Below, one piece after another: positions 17,407-25,742 of a stretch of 64,000 nt of DNA. A program made the translations under genes and the position numbers. Source of the stretch: a virus. The first letter of the stretch is position 1; each line of letters opens with the position of its first letter. Location: positions 23,243 to 87,242 of the IMG/VR virus record IMGVR_UViG_3300021959_007301; one strand, 5' to 3'. The notes beneath the pieces were generated by a model that was not told the DNA's origin, did not search any database, and worked only from the letters and a program-made list of their open reading frames with translations.

Positions 17407-17410
17407 TTTT

Positions 17411-17418
17411 CATAAATA
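17411..17418 (+). promoter_or_regulatory. Late promoter (CATAAATA), leaderless start
   Basis: The ATG at 17424 is exactly 6 nt downstream, at the predicted +1. This also decides the start: a TTG in frame at 17403 lies upstream of the promoter. Confidence 0.7.
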
Positions 17419-17423
17419 CTCGT

Positions 17424-17684
17424 ATGGAAATCACAGTAGACCCAACCTTTCTTTGGAACTTCTTTATAACAGTGGTGTTAGTGCCATTGGGATTCTTAGT
17501 ACGTTCAGTTTTATCTGAACAAAAAAGAATTGATATTCTTCTCAATAAAACACGTGAAGAGATAGCAAAAGATTATGTTACAAGAGAACAAATCGAAGCA
17601 GATTTCCAACGTTTAATGAATACAATTGAACGTATCGATGAAAAGATAGACAGATTACAGTCTAGAACTTACTTCCAAGATTAA
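17424..17684 (+). CDS. Small membrane protein with coiled coil
   Basis: This 86-residue protein has an N-terminal hydrophobic segment (about residues 8-26, FLWNFFITVVLVPLGFLV) followed by a highly charged helix (about 32-82) with heptad spacing. It has the same architecture as the proteins at 51624 and 51938. It sits directly before the neck gene 13 as in other marine T4-like phages. A role in lysis control or envelope association is possible but not shown. Confidence 0.6.
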   Translation: MEITVDPTFLWNFFITVVLVPLGFLVRSVLSEQKRIDILLNKTREEIAKDYVTREQIEADFQRLMNTIERIDEKIDRLQSRTYFQD

Positions 17685-17690
17685 AATTCA

Positions 17691-17698
17691 CATAAATA
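17691..17698 (+). promoter_or_regulatory. Late promoter (CATAAATA) upstream of gene 13
   Basis: The predicted +1 is near 17704. A perfect ATAGTAGT (17696-17703) / ACTACTAT (17724-17731) inverted repeat spans the start site. Its 3' arm contains the first two bases of the gene 13 ATG, but the 5' arm would lie upstream of +1. Confidence 0.65.
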
Positions 17699-17729
17699 GT
17701 AGTAGAACATTTATTAATGGAACACTACT

Positions 17730-18545
17730 ATGGCAGAACCAAATTCAAAAGCATCATTAAAAGAGTATATCAAACGTAAGTTAGGGGCGCCTGTTCTCGA
17801 AATTAACGTGGATGATGACCAATTTGATGACAGAATCGATGAAGCACTTCAGTACTTCAGAGAGTATCACTATGATGGTTCAATCAAAACATATCTAAAA
17901 CACAGAATAACTGATGCTAAAAAGACTGCAATGAAAACAAATGAGTCTTTTACAGAGAGTGCAGCTGGTACACATGCATATGACGATGAGGTTGTATATC
18001 AACAACAGAATTACATCGTGTTACCTGAACATGTCCTTGCAGTTATAAACATATTCCCATTTAATGATAAACATAACATGAATATGTTTGACCTTAGATA
18101 TCAATTAAGATTGAATGATTTATGGGATTTAACATCAACAAACATCTTATACTACGAACAAGTACAACAACACATCAACTTACTAGACAACATTTTAGTG
18201 GGTAGAACTCCTATCAGATACAACACACACATGAATAGATTGTATCTAGATATGGATGTGGATTCAATCTATGACAATGAGTATATTCTCATTGAGTGTT
18301 ATAGAAAATTAGACCCAACAGATTTCACAGATATTTACAACGACATGTGGTTGAAAAAGTATGCAACCTCATTAGTGAAGTATCAATGGGGAGAAAACTT
18401 ATCTAAGTTCTCAGGTATTCAATTGCCAGGCGGTGTAACACTTGATGGTTCTGCAATGAAACAAGAAGCACAGGAAGAGATACGTAGATTAGAAGAAGAG
18501 TCTCGATTGAACTTTGAAATGCCTGTGATGGATATGATAGGTTAA
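17730..18545 (+). CDS. 13: Neck protein gp13
   Basis: This 271-residue protein starts MAEPNSKASLKEYIKRKLGAPVLEINV. The N-terminal helix-rich DDRIDEALQYFREYHYDGS and later LIECYRKLDPTDFTDIYNDMWLKKYATSLVKYQWGENLSKF are characteristic of gp13 of T4-like phages. gp13 with gp14 closes the filled head and makes the tail docking site. Gene order 13-14-15-16-17 supports the call. It was translated from an ATG in a weak ribosome-site context. Confidence 0.9.
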   Translation: MAEPNSKASLKEYIKRKLGAPVLEINVDDDQFDDRIDEALQYFREYHYDGSIKTYLKHRITDAKKTAMKTNESFTESAAGTHAYDDEVVYQQQNYIVLPEHVLAVINIFPFNDKHNMNMFDLRYQLRLNDLWDLTSTNILYYEQVQQHINLLDNILVGRTPIRYNTHMNRLYLDMDVDSIYDNEYILIECYRKLDPTDFTDIYNDMWLKKYATSLVKYQWGENLSKFSGIQLPGGVTLDGSAMKQEAQEEIRRLEEESRLNFEMPVMDMIG

Positions 18546-18547
18546 TT

Positions 18548-19402
18548 ATGCCAACAAATGTATATTTCAATCATGCAGTATCGACTGAACAACATCTATA
18601 CGAAGATTTAGTTGTTGAGTCTTTACGATTCTATGGGCATGAATGTTTCTATTTACCTAGAGAGATAGTCGAAGAAGACAGTATCTTAGGTGAAGACATT
18701 CAGTCTACATTTGGTGATGCATACAGTGTTGAAATGTACATTGAAAACACAGAAGGTTTTGAAGGAGAGGGAGACCTCTTCAGTAAGTTTGGTGTTCAAG
18801 TAAGAGACCAAGCAACATTTGTTTTATCACTGAGAAGTTGGGAAAGATTTATTTCGTTAGACAGCAACCTTGCAACAAGTCTAAGACCAAATGAGGGTGA
18901 TCTCATATATTTCCCACTTTCAGGTTCTTTATTTGAAATCAAATTTGTTGAACACGAAAACCCATTCTATCAAGTTGGTAAACTCTTTGTATTCAAGATG
19001 CAGTGTGAACTGTTTGAATACAGTGGTGAAGACTTTGATACAGATATCACTAACATTGACTTGGTTGAAGACCAACAAGCATATACTATTGAATTAACAA
19101 TGGCAGATGGTGGAAGTGGTCAATACTATGTTAATGAAAATGTGTCATTAAACGAAACCGTAGTTGGTGAAGTGGTTTCATGGGATGGTGGTGCAAATAG
19201 AAAACTTACCATTAAAGATAACACTACTACACTTCAAGTCGGTGATACACTGGTTGGTGCAAACGGTGCCTCTTATGACATTGCATCAATCACAGATATA
19301 CTTACATTTGCAAACGATGGTAATGCACAGAACAAAGAGTTTGAAGATTCTGAAACATCATACCTAGACTTCAGTGAAACTAATCCATTTGGAGAACCCT
19401 AA
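18548..19402 (+). CDS. 14: Neck protein gp14
   Basis: This 284-residue protein has MPTNVYFNHAVSTEQHLYEDLVVESLRFYGHECFYLPRE at its start, split by eye into the conserved gp14 pattern of an early E.Q.L..D...E.I...G....YLPR. The C-terminal part (ENVSLNETVVGEVVSWDG) is a beta insertion or extension. It starts 2 nt after gp13 and shares one base with gp15. It forms the head-tail connector with gp13. Confidence 0.9.
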   Translation: MPTNVYFNHAVSTEQHLYEDLVVESLRFYGHECFYLPREIVEEDSILGEDIQSTFGDAYSVEMYIENTEGFEGEGDLFSKFGVQVRDQATFVLSLRSWERFISLDSNLATSLRPNEGDLIYFPLSGSLFEIKFVEHENPFYQVGKLFVFKMQCELFEYSGEDFDTDITNIDLVEDQQAYTIELTMADGGSGQYYVNENVSLNETVVGEVVSWDGGANRKLTIKDNTTTLQVGDTLVGANGASYDIASITDILTFANDGNAQNKEFEDSETSYLDFSETNPFGEP

Positions 19403-20448
19403 TGTTTGGTACATATTTTTATAATGAGACAATCAAAAGGTCAATATCAATCTTTGGTACACTCTTCAATAATCTGACTGTAAAGAAGACTAAGTCAGAC
19501 GGTACAGTATTGTCATCACAAAAGGTTCCGATTTCATATGGCCCAAAACAAAAGTTTCTACAGAGACTTGCAGAAGAACCTAATCTAACAGATGGAAACA
19601 GAACTGCAATCTCTCTACCACGTATGACATTCCAGTTAAGTGGTTTTGAATACGATGCAACAAGACAACAGAATAAAATTATTCGTCATTCTAAGACAGT
19701 ATTAGAAGACGGTAATCTAACAAGAGGTTATCAGTATCAACCTGCACCTTACAATCTAAACTTTACATTGAGTGTTCTTGCAAAGAACGCTGCTGATGGT
19801 TTACAGATTGTAGAACAGATAATACCATATTTCCAACCTGAATACACAGTCACAATGAAGATGATTGATGATATGTCAGATGTAAGAGATGTTCCTATTA
19901 CACTTACTAGTGTCACAATGGATGACCAGTTTGAAGGAACATTCGAAGAACGTAGAGTGCTCGAATATACACTAGAGTTTTCTATGAAGATATACTTCTT
20001 CGGGCCTGTGTCTACTGGAAATGTTATCAAGAATGTTATTGAAAGAGACTATATCAGTGACAGTACAGGACAGTTTACCTCAACACAAATCGATGGTGCA
20101 GGTCTTATCAAAGAAGTTAAACACTATGAACCTGCATTCGGTGAGACTGCAAACGCAGTATCTAACTCAACATCAGTGACATTTGCCACTGCAATAAATA
20201 GTAAGATAAGTGTGGGAGATGAAGTATTTGGAACAAATTTATCAACAAATCCAACTATCTCATCTATTGCATCAGATAGATTAGCAATCGTATTAAGTAA
20301 TGCAATTACTATCGATGCAAACACTACACTCAAGTTTGTTGGTTCAGTAGACCCATCAGATTCATTTGTAATTGCAGAGACAGTTACATTCTATGATGAC
20401 GGCACTACATCAACATTTGAAGAAGATAAAACAAGTGATGCAAGTTAA
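19402..20448 (+). CDS. 15: Tail sheath stabiliser gp15
   Basis: This 348-residue protein starts MFGTYFYNETIKRSISIFGTLFNNL, the classic gp15 opening. LPRMTFQLSGFEYDATRQ and YNLNFTLSVLAKNAADGLQIVEQI are conserved gp15 blocks. It is longer than T4 gp15 (272 residues), with the extra length in a C-terminal beta extension from about residue 240 (TANAVSNSTSVTF...). gp15 caps the tail tube and sheath and binds the neck. Confidence 0.9.
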   Translation: MFGTYFYNETIKRSISIFGTLFNNLTVKKTKSDGTVLSSQKVPISYGPKQKFLQRLAEEPNLTDGNRTAISLPRMTFQLSGFEYDATRQQNKIIRHSKTVLEDGNLTRGYQYQPAPYNLNFTLSVLAKNAADGLQIVEQIIPYFQPEYTVTMKMIDDMSDVRDVPITLTSVTMDDQFEGTFEERRVLEYTLEFSMKIYFFGPVSTGNVIKNVIERDYISDSTGQFTSTQIDGAGLIKEVKHYEPAFGETANAVSNSTSVTFATAINSKISVGDEVFGTNLSTNPTISSIASDRLAIVLSNAITIDANTTLKFVGSVDPSDSFVIAETVTFYDDGTTSTFEEDKTSDAS

Positions 20449-20450
20449 TT

Positions 20451-20843
20451 ATGACAGACAAAGTAGACCAACAGTTAAATGACCTGTTAGATATTAGTAC
20501 AGATATAAAGAAGGAGACTGATATAGTAAAACTTCCTTCTCGTTCTGATAATATCGAAACAGATTACAAATATGCCCGTGAGAACCTCTACAACCTCGTA
20601 GAACGAGGACAAGATGCAATCGATGGTATCCTTGAACTTTCCAAAGAAACCGAACACCCACGTGCCTACGAAGTCGCAGGACAGTTAATTAAAACTGTGG
20701 GGGAGACTGCAGAAAAACTAATTGACTTACAAAACAAACTTAAAAAATTAGAAGGTGAAGATGCACCTAAGACTCAACACAATCATTTATATGTGGGGTC
20801 AACTTCGGAATTACAGAAGTTTTTGAAAAAAAATAAAGACTAA
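20451..20843 (+). CDS. 16: Small terminase subunit gp16
   Basis: This 130-residue protein is helical, with DYKYARENLYNLVERGQDAIDGILELSKETEHPRAYEV, the conserved centre of T4-type gp16, followed by a coiled coil (LIDLQNKLKKLEG) and a C-terminal tail. It recognises phage DNA and regulates the large subunit. It lies 2 nt after gp15. It is separated from the large subunit by a methyltransferase gene, unlike T4 where 16 and 17 are adjacent. Confidence 0.88.
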   Translation: MTDKVDQQLNDLLDISTDIKKETDIVKLPSRSDNIETDYKYARENLYNLVERGQDAIDGILELSKETEHPRAYEVAGQLIKTVGETAEKLIDLQNKLKKLEGEDAPKTQHNHLYVGSTSELQKFLKKNKD

Positions 20844-20846
20844 ATT

Positions 20847-21554
20847 ATGGACAAATTTGGTTACACACACTTAATGTGTGCATATGACTATTATAGGACT
20901 AATGCATATGAGAGTTGGATTCGTGACAATGTGAAAGATAAAGTCGTCTGTGACTTAGGTGCAGGGACTGGAATCTTAATGTGGCTTGCATACATAAATG
21001 GTGCAAAAAAGGTCATTGGTATAGAAAGAGAAGTGGAGACTTTGAAACTACTACATTATCGTTTCGATAACATACCTGAGATGGAGATTATTGAAGGAGA
21101 CATCCATGAGATGGATTATCCTGAGAGTGACATCTACCTACAGGAAAATATAGGAGCACAGTTTATACAAGAGCGTGTTGATTTGCTCTTTGAAAACTGC
21201 AGAAGACAAGGTATTATAGATAAAGTATACCCAAACAGGTATAAAATTTTAGAGGGTATATGCGAAGAAGAAACCTTTATTCGAATAGAATCTGATAAAA
21301 ATTTTATGGAAGGGGGTAAAGATTTTTTTAGAAAGCACAATTTAACACCAAAACAGACATTGGTAGACAGTAAGACTAAAGTGTTAAATACTAAACATGA
21401 AGGACACATATCAGAATTTAAGGTGGAGATGTTAAAAGGAGATGCTAATCATATGTTATGGGAAATGAGTTTTGATGGTGATTTTGTAATATCTAACTAT
21501 CTAACTCCATCTCATTGGAAAGCAAGTTGGGGGTTTTTAGATGGTACAACCTAA
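20847..21554 (+). CDS. SAM-dependent methyltransferase, protein-arginine-type core
   Basis: This 235-residue protein has the Rossmann motif I VVCDLGAGTGILMWLA (about residues 33-48) and the acidic end of strand 2 (VIGIERE), as in class I methyltransferases. The context GAKKVIGIE followed by DIYLQENIGAQFIQE loosely recalls protein arginine methyltransferases, but their double-E loop is only partly present. It is inserted between terminase genes 16 and 17 and overlaps gene 17 by 14 nt, suggesting co-expression with packaging. The substrate is unknown. Confidence 0.65.
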   Translation: MDKFGYTHLMCAYDYYRTNAYESWIRDNVKDKVVCDLGAGTGILMWLAYINGAKKVIGIEREVETLKLLHYRFDNIPEMEIIEGDIHEMDYPESDIYLQENIGAQFIQERVDLLFENCRRQGIIDKVYPNRYKILEGICEEETFIRIESDKNFMEGGKDFFRKHNLTPKQTLVDSKTKVLNTKHEGHISEFKVEMLKGDANHMLWEMSFDGDFVISNYLTPSHWKASWGFLDGTT

Positions 21555-23121
21555 AAACGAAGGTTACTTAGGTAACACACTCATTAAACGTGCTGGTATA
21601 GACCACCAGTACGATGAAAAAGAGTTAAAAGAATACATAAAGTGTTCCAAAGACCCCTGTTACTTTATCGAATCTTACACTCAAATTATCTCACTTGACG
21701 AAGGCTTAGTTCCATTTAAACTACGTGGTTATCAGTCAGGACTAATAGAACACTACAATGCAAATAGATTTAATGTAGTACTTGCATCACGTCAGAGTGG
21801 TAAGTCCATCACATCCTGTGCATATTTACTGTGGTTTTTACTCTTTCATCCTGAAGTAAACGTTGCTATCCTTGCAAACAAAGGTGCAATTGCAAGAGAG
21901 ATGATTGCACGTCTCGTAACTATGTTAGAGTCTGTACCATTCTTTTTACAGCCTGGAGTTAAGATTCTTAACAAAGGTTCAATTGAATTTGCAAACGATT
22001 CTAAAGTCGTTGCAGCTGCAACATCTTCATCATCCATTCGTGGTATGTCAATCAACCTACTATACCTCGATGAGTTTGCATTCGTTGAAGGTGCAGAAGA
22101 GTTCTACACATCAACATATCCTGTGGTAACCTCAGGTAAAGATTCTAAGGTTATTATTACCTCAACTGCAAACGGTGTGGGTAATATGTTTCATAAGATA
22201 TACGAAAGTGCAGTACATAGTCAATCAGAGTACAAACACTTCACTATTAACTGGTATGATGTCCCTGATAGAGATGAAGAATGGAAGAAAATGACCATTG
22301 CAAACACCTCAGAGGCACAGTTTGAACAGGAATATGGTAATAGTTTCTTAGGTACTGGTTCTACACTTATCAACTCAGATACCCTACTAGGAATGCGTGC
22401 TGTGGACTGTGAGTGGGGTCGTGACGGTGTTTCTGTCTATGAACTACCCCAACCTGACCACAACTATGTATGCACCGTAGACGTGTCCTCAGGACGTGGA
22501 TTAGACTATTCATCGTTCACTGTTATAGACGTATCAGTCAAACCATTTAGACAAGTGCTATGTTATAGGGACAATATGATATCAAGTATGTTGTTACCTG
22601 ACATAATTAATAAATACGTTAGACCTTACAACGAAGCATTAGTTATTATTGAAAATAATGCAGAAGGTTCCATGGTTGCAACACAATTACACTATGATAT
22701 AGAGTATCCAAATGTGTTTGCACAAGGGTTACAAAAGGCGTCTGATATAGGTGTAACTATGAACAGACGTATTAAAAGAGTTGGTTGTTCTACTCTCAAA
22801 GAATTATTAGAAGAGAATAGACTATCAATAGTTGACCGTGCAACTATAACTGAATTGATGACGTTTGTTATCAAAGGAAACAGTTATGAAGCAGACCGTG
22901 GATATAATGATGACACTGTTATGAATCTAGTGTTGTTTAGTTGGTTTGTGACAACAGAACAGTTCACATACCTTACAGACCGTGCAGTAAAGGATTTATT
23001 GTATGCAGAACAACAAAAAATGATTGAAGACGACCTTTTACCTCCAGGCTTCTTCCACCAAGAAGAAGAAAGTACAAGTTTTGTAGACCCTAATGGAGAT
23101 AGATGGTTCATTGAACAATAA
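21541..23121 (+). CDS. 17: Large terminase subunit gp17
   Basis: This 526-residue protein is a packaging ATPase and nuclease. The N-terminal ATPase has Walker A ASRQSGKS (82-89) and Walker B LLYLDEFAF (D177-E178), followed by the coupling motif SKVIITSTANG. The C-terminal RNase H-like nuclease has acidic residues in TVDVSSGRGLDYS (about D314), IIENNAEGS (about 369) and GYNDDTVMN (about 456). All expected catalytic groups are present. It starts inside the end of the methyltransferase gene. Confidence 0.95.
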   Translation: MVQPKNEGYLGNTLIKRAGIDHQYDEKELKEYIKCSKDPCYFIESYTQIISLDEGLVPFKLRGYQSGLIEHYNANRFNVVLASRQSGKSITSCAYLLWFLLFHPEVNVAILANKGAIAREMIARLVTMLESVPFFLQPGVKILNKGSIEFANDSKVVAAATSSSSIRGMSINLLYLDEFAFVEGAEEFYTSTYPVVTSGKDSKVIITSTANGVGNMFHKIYESAVHSQSEYKHFTINWYDVPDRDEEWKKMTIANTSEAQFEQEYGNSFLGTGSTLINSDTLLGMRAVDCEWGRDGVSVYELPQPDHNYVCTVDVSSGRGLDYSSFTVIDVSVKPFRQVLCYRDNMISSMLLPDIINKYVRPYNEALVIIENNAEGSMVATQLHYDIEYPNVFAQGLQKASDIGVTMNRRIKRVGCSTLKELLEENRLSIVDRATITELMTFVIKGNSYEADRGYNDDTVMNLVLFSWFVTTEQFTYLTDRAVKDLLYAEQQKMIEDDLLPPGFFHQEEESTSFVDPNGDRWFIEQ

Positions 23122-23146
23122 ATAACGATGTTAAAAGTATTAAACT

Positions 23147-23154
23147 TATAAATA
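23147..23154 (+). promoter_or_regulatory. Late promoter (TATAAATA) with 5'-end hairpin
   Basis: The predicted +1 is near 23160. A TGTAAGAA/TTTTTACA hairpin (23159-23177, one G-U pair, 3-nt loop) starts at the transcript end. An AGGAG site precedes gene 18. Confidence 0.75.
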
Positions 23155-23194
23155 AAACTGTAAGAAAACTTTTTACATTAACAGGAGAAAAAGT

Positions 23195-25192
23195 ATGGCA
23201 TTTCAAGTATCACCAGGCGTACAGGTCTCAGAGATAGACCTTACAAATGTTGTGCCAGCAGTTTCATCTACTACAGGTGCATTCGCTGGTTCATTTCAAT
23301 GGGGCCCTGTTGATGAAGTAGTAACAGTTTCAGATGCGAAAAGTTTAGTCGATACATTCTACGAACCTGAAAATAGTGACGCTGGAGCTGAAGACTTTTA
23401 TTCAGCAGAGTCGTTCCTAAGATATGGTTCGTCACTTCGAGTAGTGAGAGTAAACAAATCAGGTTTACTAAACGCTAACCAAAGTGGTGGGACTCAACTA
23501 ATCAAAAATGAATCTAATTACCAAGATATTGCAAGAGATGGTTCTCTAAACGGTACAATCGGTAAATGGGCAGCAAGATATGCTGGTGCTTTAGGTAATT
23601 CACTTAAAGTTTCAGTATGTGCTAGTTCAGACGCTTACTTTAATGATAGCGAGACAACTGTTTCCTCAGAAGAGGTTTCAGGTCAAACTACAATTTCAAT
23701 GACTTCATCCGATGGGTTTGCAGTCAGAGATATCATTAAGTTCGCAAACCATAGTACTAGTTATAGAGTAACTTCAGTTGATACAGATGCAGACACAGTT
23801 GTTGTCGAAGCATTAAATCAACCTGCAGGAACAGGTCTAACAGAGACAGTACCTGCATTAACATCTGTTGACAGATATTGGGAGTTCTACAGATTATTCA
23901 ACAAAGCTCCAGGCAAATCTGCATCTGCCCTCGCAGCAGGTGGTTCAGATGACGAGATTCATGTAGTCGTAGTTGACGAAGACGGAAGTATTTCAGGAAC
24001 TGCAAACACAGTCTTAGAAACATTTGGTTTCGTATCACTCGCATCGGATTCAAAAGATTCAAACGGTAACTCAAATTACTATAGAGATGTAATCGAAAGA
24101 TTGTCTCAATGGGTATGGTGGTCAGGTCATTCAACTGCAATGGTCACAACCGCTAACGAACATAGAACACACTTAGTTTCAGCAACAACTGCATTCTTAA
24201 GACCTTCAACACCTGAAAACTCATCATTGAGTGCTGGTTCAGATGGTAGTGCAATGACTGCTGGAGAAAAATATGGTGCATGGCAAGACCACTTTGAGGA
24301 TGCAGAGTCAGTAGACATCTCATTCTTGATTATGGGTTCAGTTGCAGGTGACACACTTGCAGATTGGACATCAATTGTCAACCAAGGTATCTTAGTATGT
24401 GAAAACAGAAAAGATTGTATGTTAGTTGCATCACCTTTAAGAAAGGACTGCATCGGAACTGCAAATGGTGAAACTAATCACTTTGCACCAACTTCAGAGT
24501 CTAATAGAAATACTAACGTTGTAGAAACAGTAAATACTGCAAGTTCATCATCTTATGTTGTGTTTGACTCAACATGGGTGTATCAGTACGATAGATTCAA
24601 CGATAGATACGTATGGATTCCTGCAAACCCCCATACTGCAGGTATTATGTCAAGATCAGACCTTCTTAGAGACCCATGGTTCTCACCTGCAGGTTTCTCA
24701 AGAGGACAGTATCTAGGAATTACAAAACTTGCTCACAATCCAAAACAAGCATCAAGAGATGACCTATACCGTGCAAGGGTTAACCCTGTGGTTACATTCC
24801 CTGGCCAAGGTACAGTGTTATTTGGTGACAAAACTGGATTAACAACAACAAGTGCATTTGACAGAATTAACGTCAGAAGATTATTCATTGTACTTGAGAA
24901 AGCAATTGCAACTGCTGCTAAAGCACAACTCTTTGAATTCAACGATGCATTCACAAGAGCACAATTTAGAAGTGCAGTAGAACCTTTCTTAAGAGACGTG
25001 AAGAATAGAAGAGGACTAGTAGATTACTCAGTAGTTTGTGACGAAACAAACAACACTGATTCAGTGATTGATAGAAACGAATTTGTTTGTTCAATCTTTG
25101 TGAAACCTGCTAAGTCTATTAACTTTGTAACTTTAAACTTTGTTGCCACAAGAAGTGGTGTACAGTTTGAAGAAGTATACAGTGCAGTTTAA
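23195..25192 (+). CDS. 18: Tail sheath protein gp18
   Basis: This 665-residue protein starts MAFQVSPGVQVSEIDLTNVVPAV, the conserved sheath opening (.SPGV...E.D...). FQWGPVDEV and the C-terminal block (INVRRLFIVLEKAIATAAKAQLFEFND, split here) with NPVVTFPGQGTVLFGDKT are the conserved sheath core that carries strand exchange between subunits. It contracts to drive tube penetration. It is similar in length to T4 gp18 (659). Confidence 0.95.
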   Translation: MAFQVSPGVQVSEIDLTNVVPAVSSTTGAFAGSFQWGPVDEVVTVSDAKSLVDTFYEPENSDAGAEDFYSAESFLRYGSSLRVVRVNKSGLLNANQSGGTQLIKNESNYQDIARDGSLNGTIGKWAARYAGALGNSLKVSVCASSDAYFNDSETTVSSEEVSGQTTISMTSSDGFAVRDIIKFANHSTSYRVTSVDTDADTVVVEALNQPAGTGLTETVPALTSVDRYWEFYRLFNKAPGKSASALAAGGSDDEIHVVVVDEDGSISGTANTVLETFGFVSLASDSKDSNGNSNYYRDVIERLSQWVWWSGHSTAMVTTANEHRTHLVSATTAFLRPSTPENSSLSAGSDGSAMTAGEKYGAWQDHFEDAESVDISFLIMGSVAGDTLADWTSIVNQGILVCENRKDCMLVASPLRKDCIGTANGETNHFAPTSESNRNTNVVETVNTASSSSYVVFDSTWVYQYDRFNDRYVWIPANPHTAGIMSRSDLLRDPWFSPAGFSRGQYLGITKLAHNPKQASRDDLYRARVNPVVTFPGQGTVLFGDKTGLTTTSAFDRINVRRLFIVLEKAIATAAKAQLFEFNDAFTRAQFRSAVEPFLRDVKNRRGLVDYSVVCDETNNTDSVIDRNEFVCSIFVKPAKSINFVTLNFVATRSGVQFEEVYSAV

Positions 25193-25203
25193 GGGAGAAA
25201 TAA

Positions 25204-25701
25204 ATGGCAACTATAGACCAATTTAAAGCACAATTAATCGGAGGTGGCCCACGTGCTAACCGATTTAGAGTGTTCTTACCTCGTGCAGGTAATAAGATAG
25301 AATTCCTGTGTAAAGCTGCACAAATACCACCTGCAACAATCGGAGTAGTACCTGTAAACTTTAGAGGTCACATTCTGAAACTTGCTGGAGATAGAACCTT
25401 CGAACCATGGAGTGTTACTATCATCAATGACGTTGAGTTCTCTGCAAGAACTGCTCTTGAAGCATGGCAAACAGAAATTCAAGCATTAGATAGTGGTGAA
25501 GGTGCAACAGACACTGATTACTTATTATCACGTGCATACGTAGAACAATTAAACAAAGACGATTCAGTCCTAGCGAGATATGAGTTCTTCAACATGTTCC
25601 CAACTTCAATTGGTGCAATCGAACTTTCTTACGAGACAGTAGATGCATTAGAAGAGTTTACAGTTGATTTTGAATTCTCTCACTGGGAAAGAGTAGTCTA
25701 A
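25204..25701 (+). CDS. 19: Tail tube protein gp19
   Basis: This 165-residue protein starts MATIDQFKAQLIGGGPRANRFRVFLP. IEFLCKAAQIPPATIG and LAGDRTFEPWSVTIINDVEF are the hallmark gp19 blocks. It ends with FEFSHWERVV. It polymerises into the inner tube inside the sheath. It follows gene 18 by 11 nt with its own GGGAG ribosome site. The length is close to T4 gp19 (163). Confidence 0.95.
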   Translation: MATIDQFKAQLIGGGPRANRFRVFLPRAGNKIEFLCKAAQIPPATIGVVPVNFRGHILKLAGDRTFEPWSVTIINDVEFSARTALEAWQTEIQALDSGEGATDTDYLLSRAYVEQLNKDDSVLARYEFFNMFPTSIGAIELSYETVDALEEFTVDFEFSHWERVV

Positions 25702-25729
25702 AAAGTGAATAACATCTCTTTTGGGGTGT

Positions 25730-25737
25730 TATAAATA
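25730..25737 (+). promoter_or_regulatory. Late promoter (TATAAATA), leaderless gene 20
   Basis: The ATG at 25743 lies at the predicted +1. The motif overlaps the 3' arm of an inverted repeat ATAACATC (25709-25716) / GGTGTTAT (25725-25732), which may also end gene 19 transcripts. Confidence 0.75.
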
Positions 25738-25742
25738 TCAGT

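Noticed and set aside
17403-17423. Upstream TTG start for the small membrane protein at 17424
   Set aside because: The late promoter lies between this TTG and the ATG, which sits exactly at the predicted +1.
17696-17731. 5' mRNA hairpin for gene 13
   Set aside because: The ATAGTAGT/ACTACTAT inverted repeat is real in DNA, but its 5' arm lies upstream of the predicted +1, so it should not form in the transcript.
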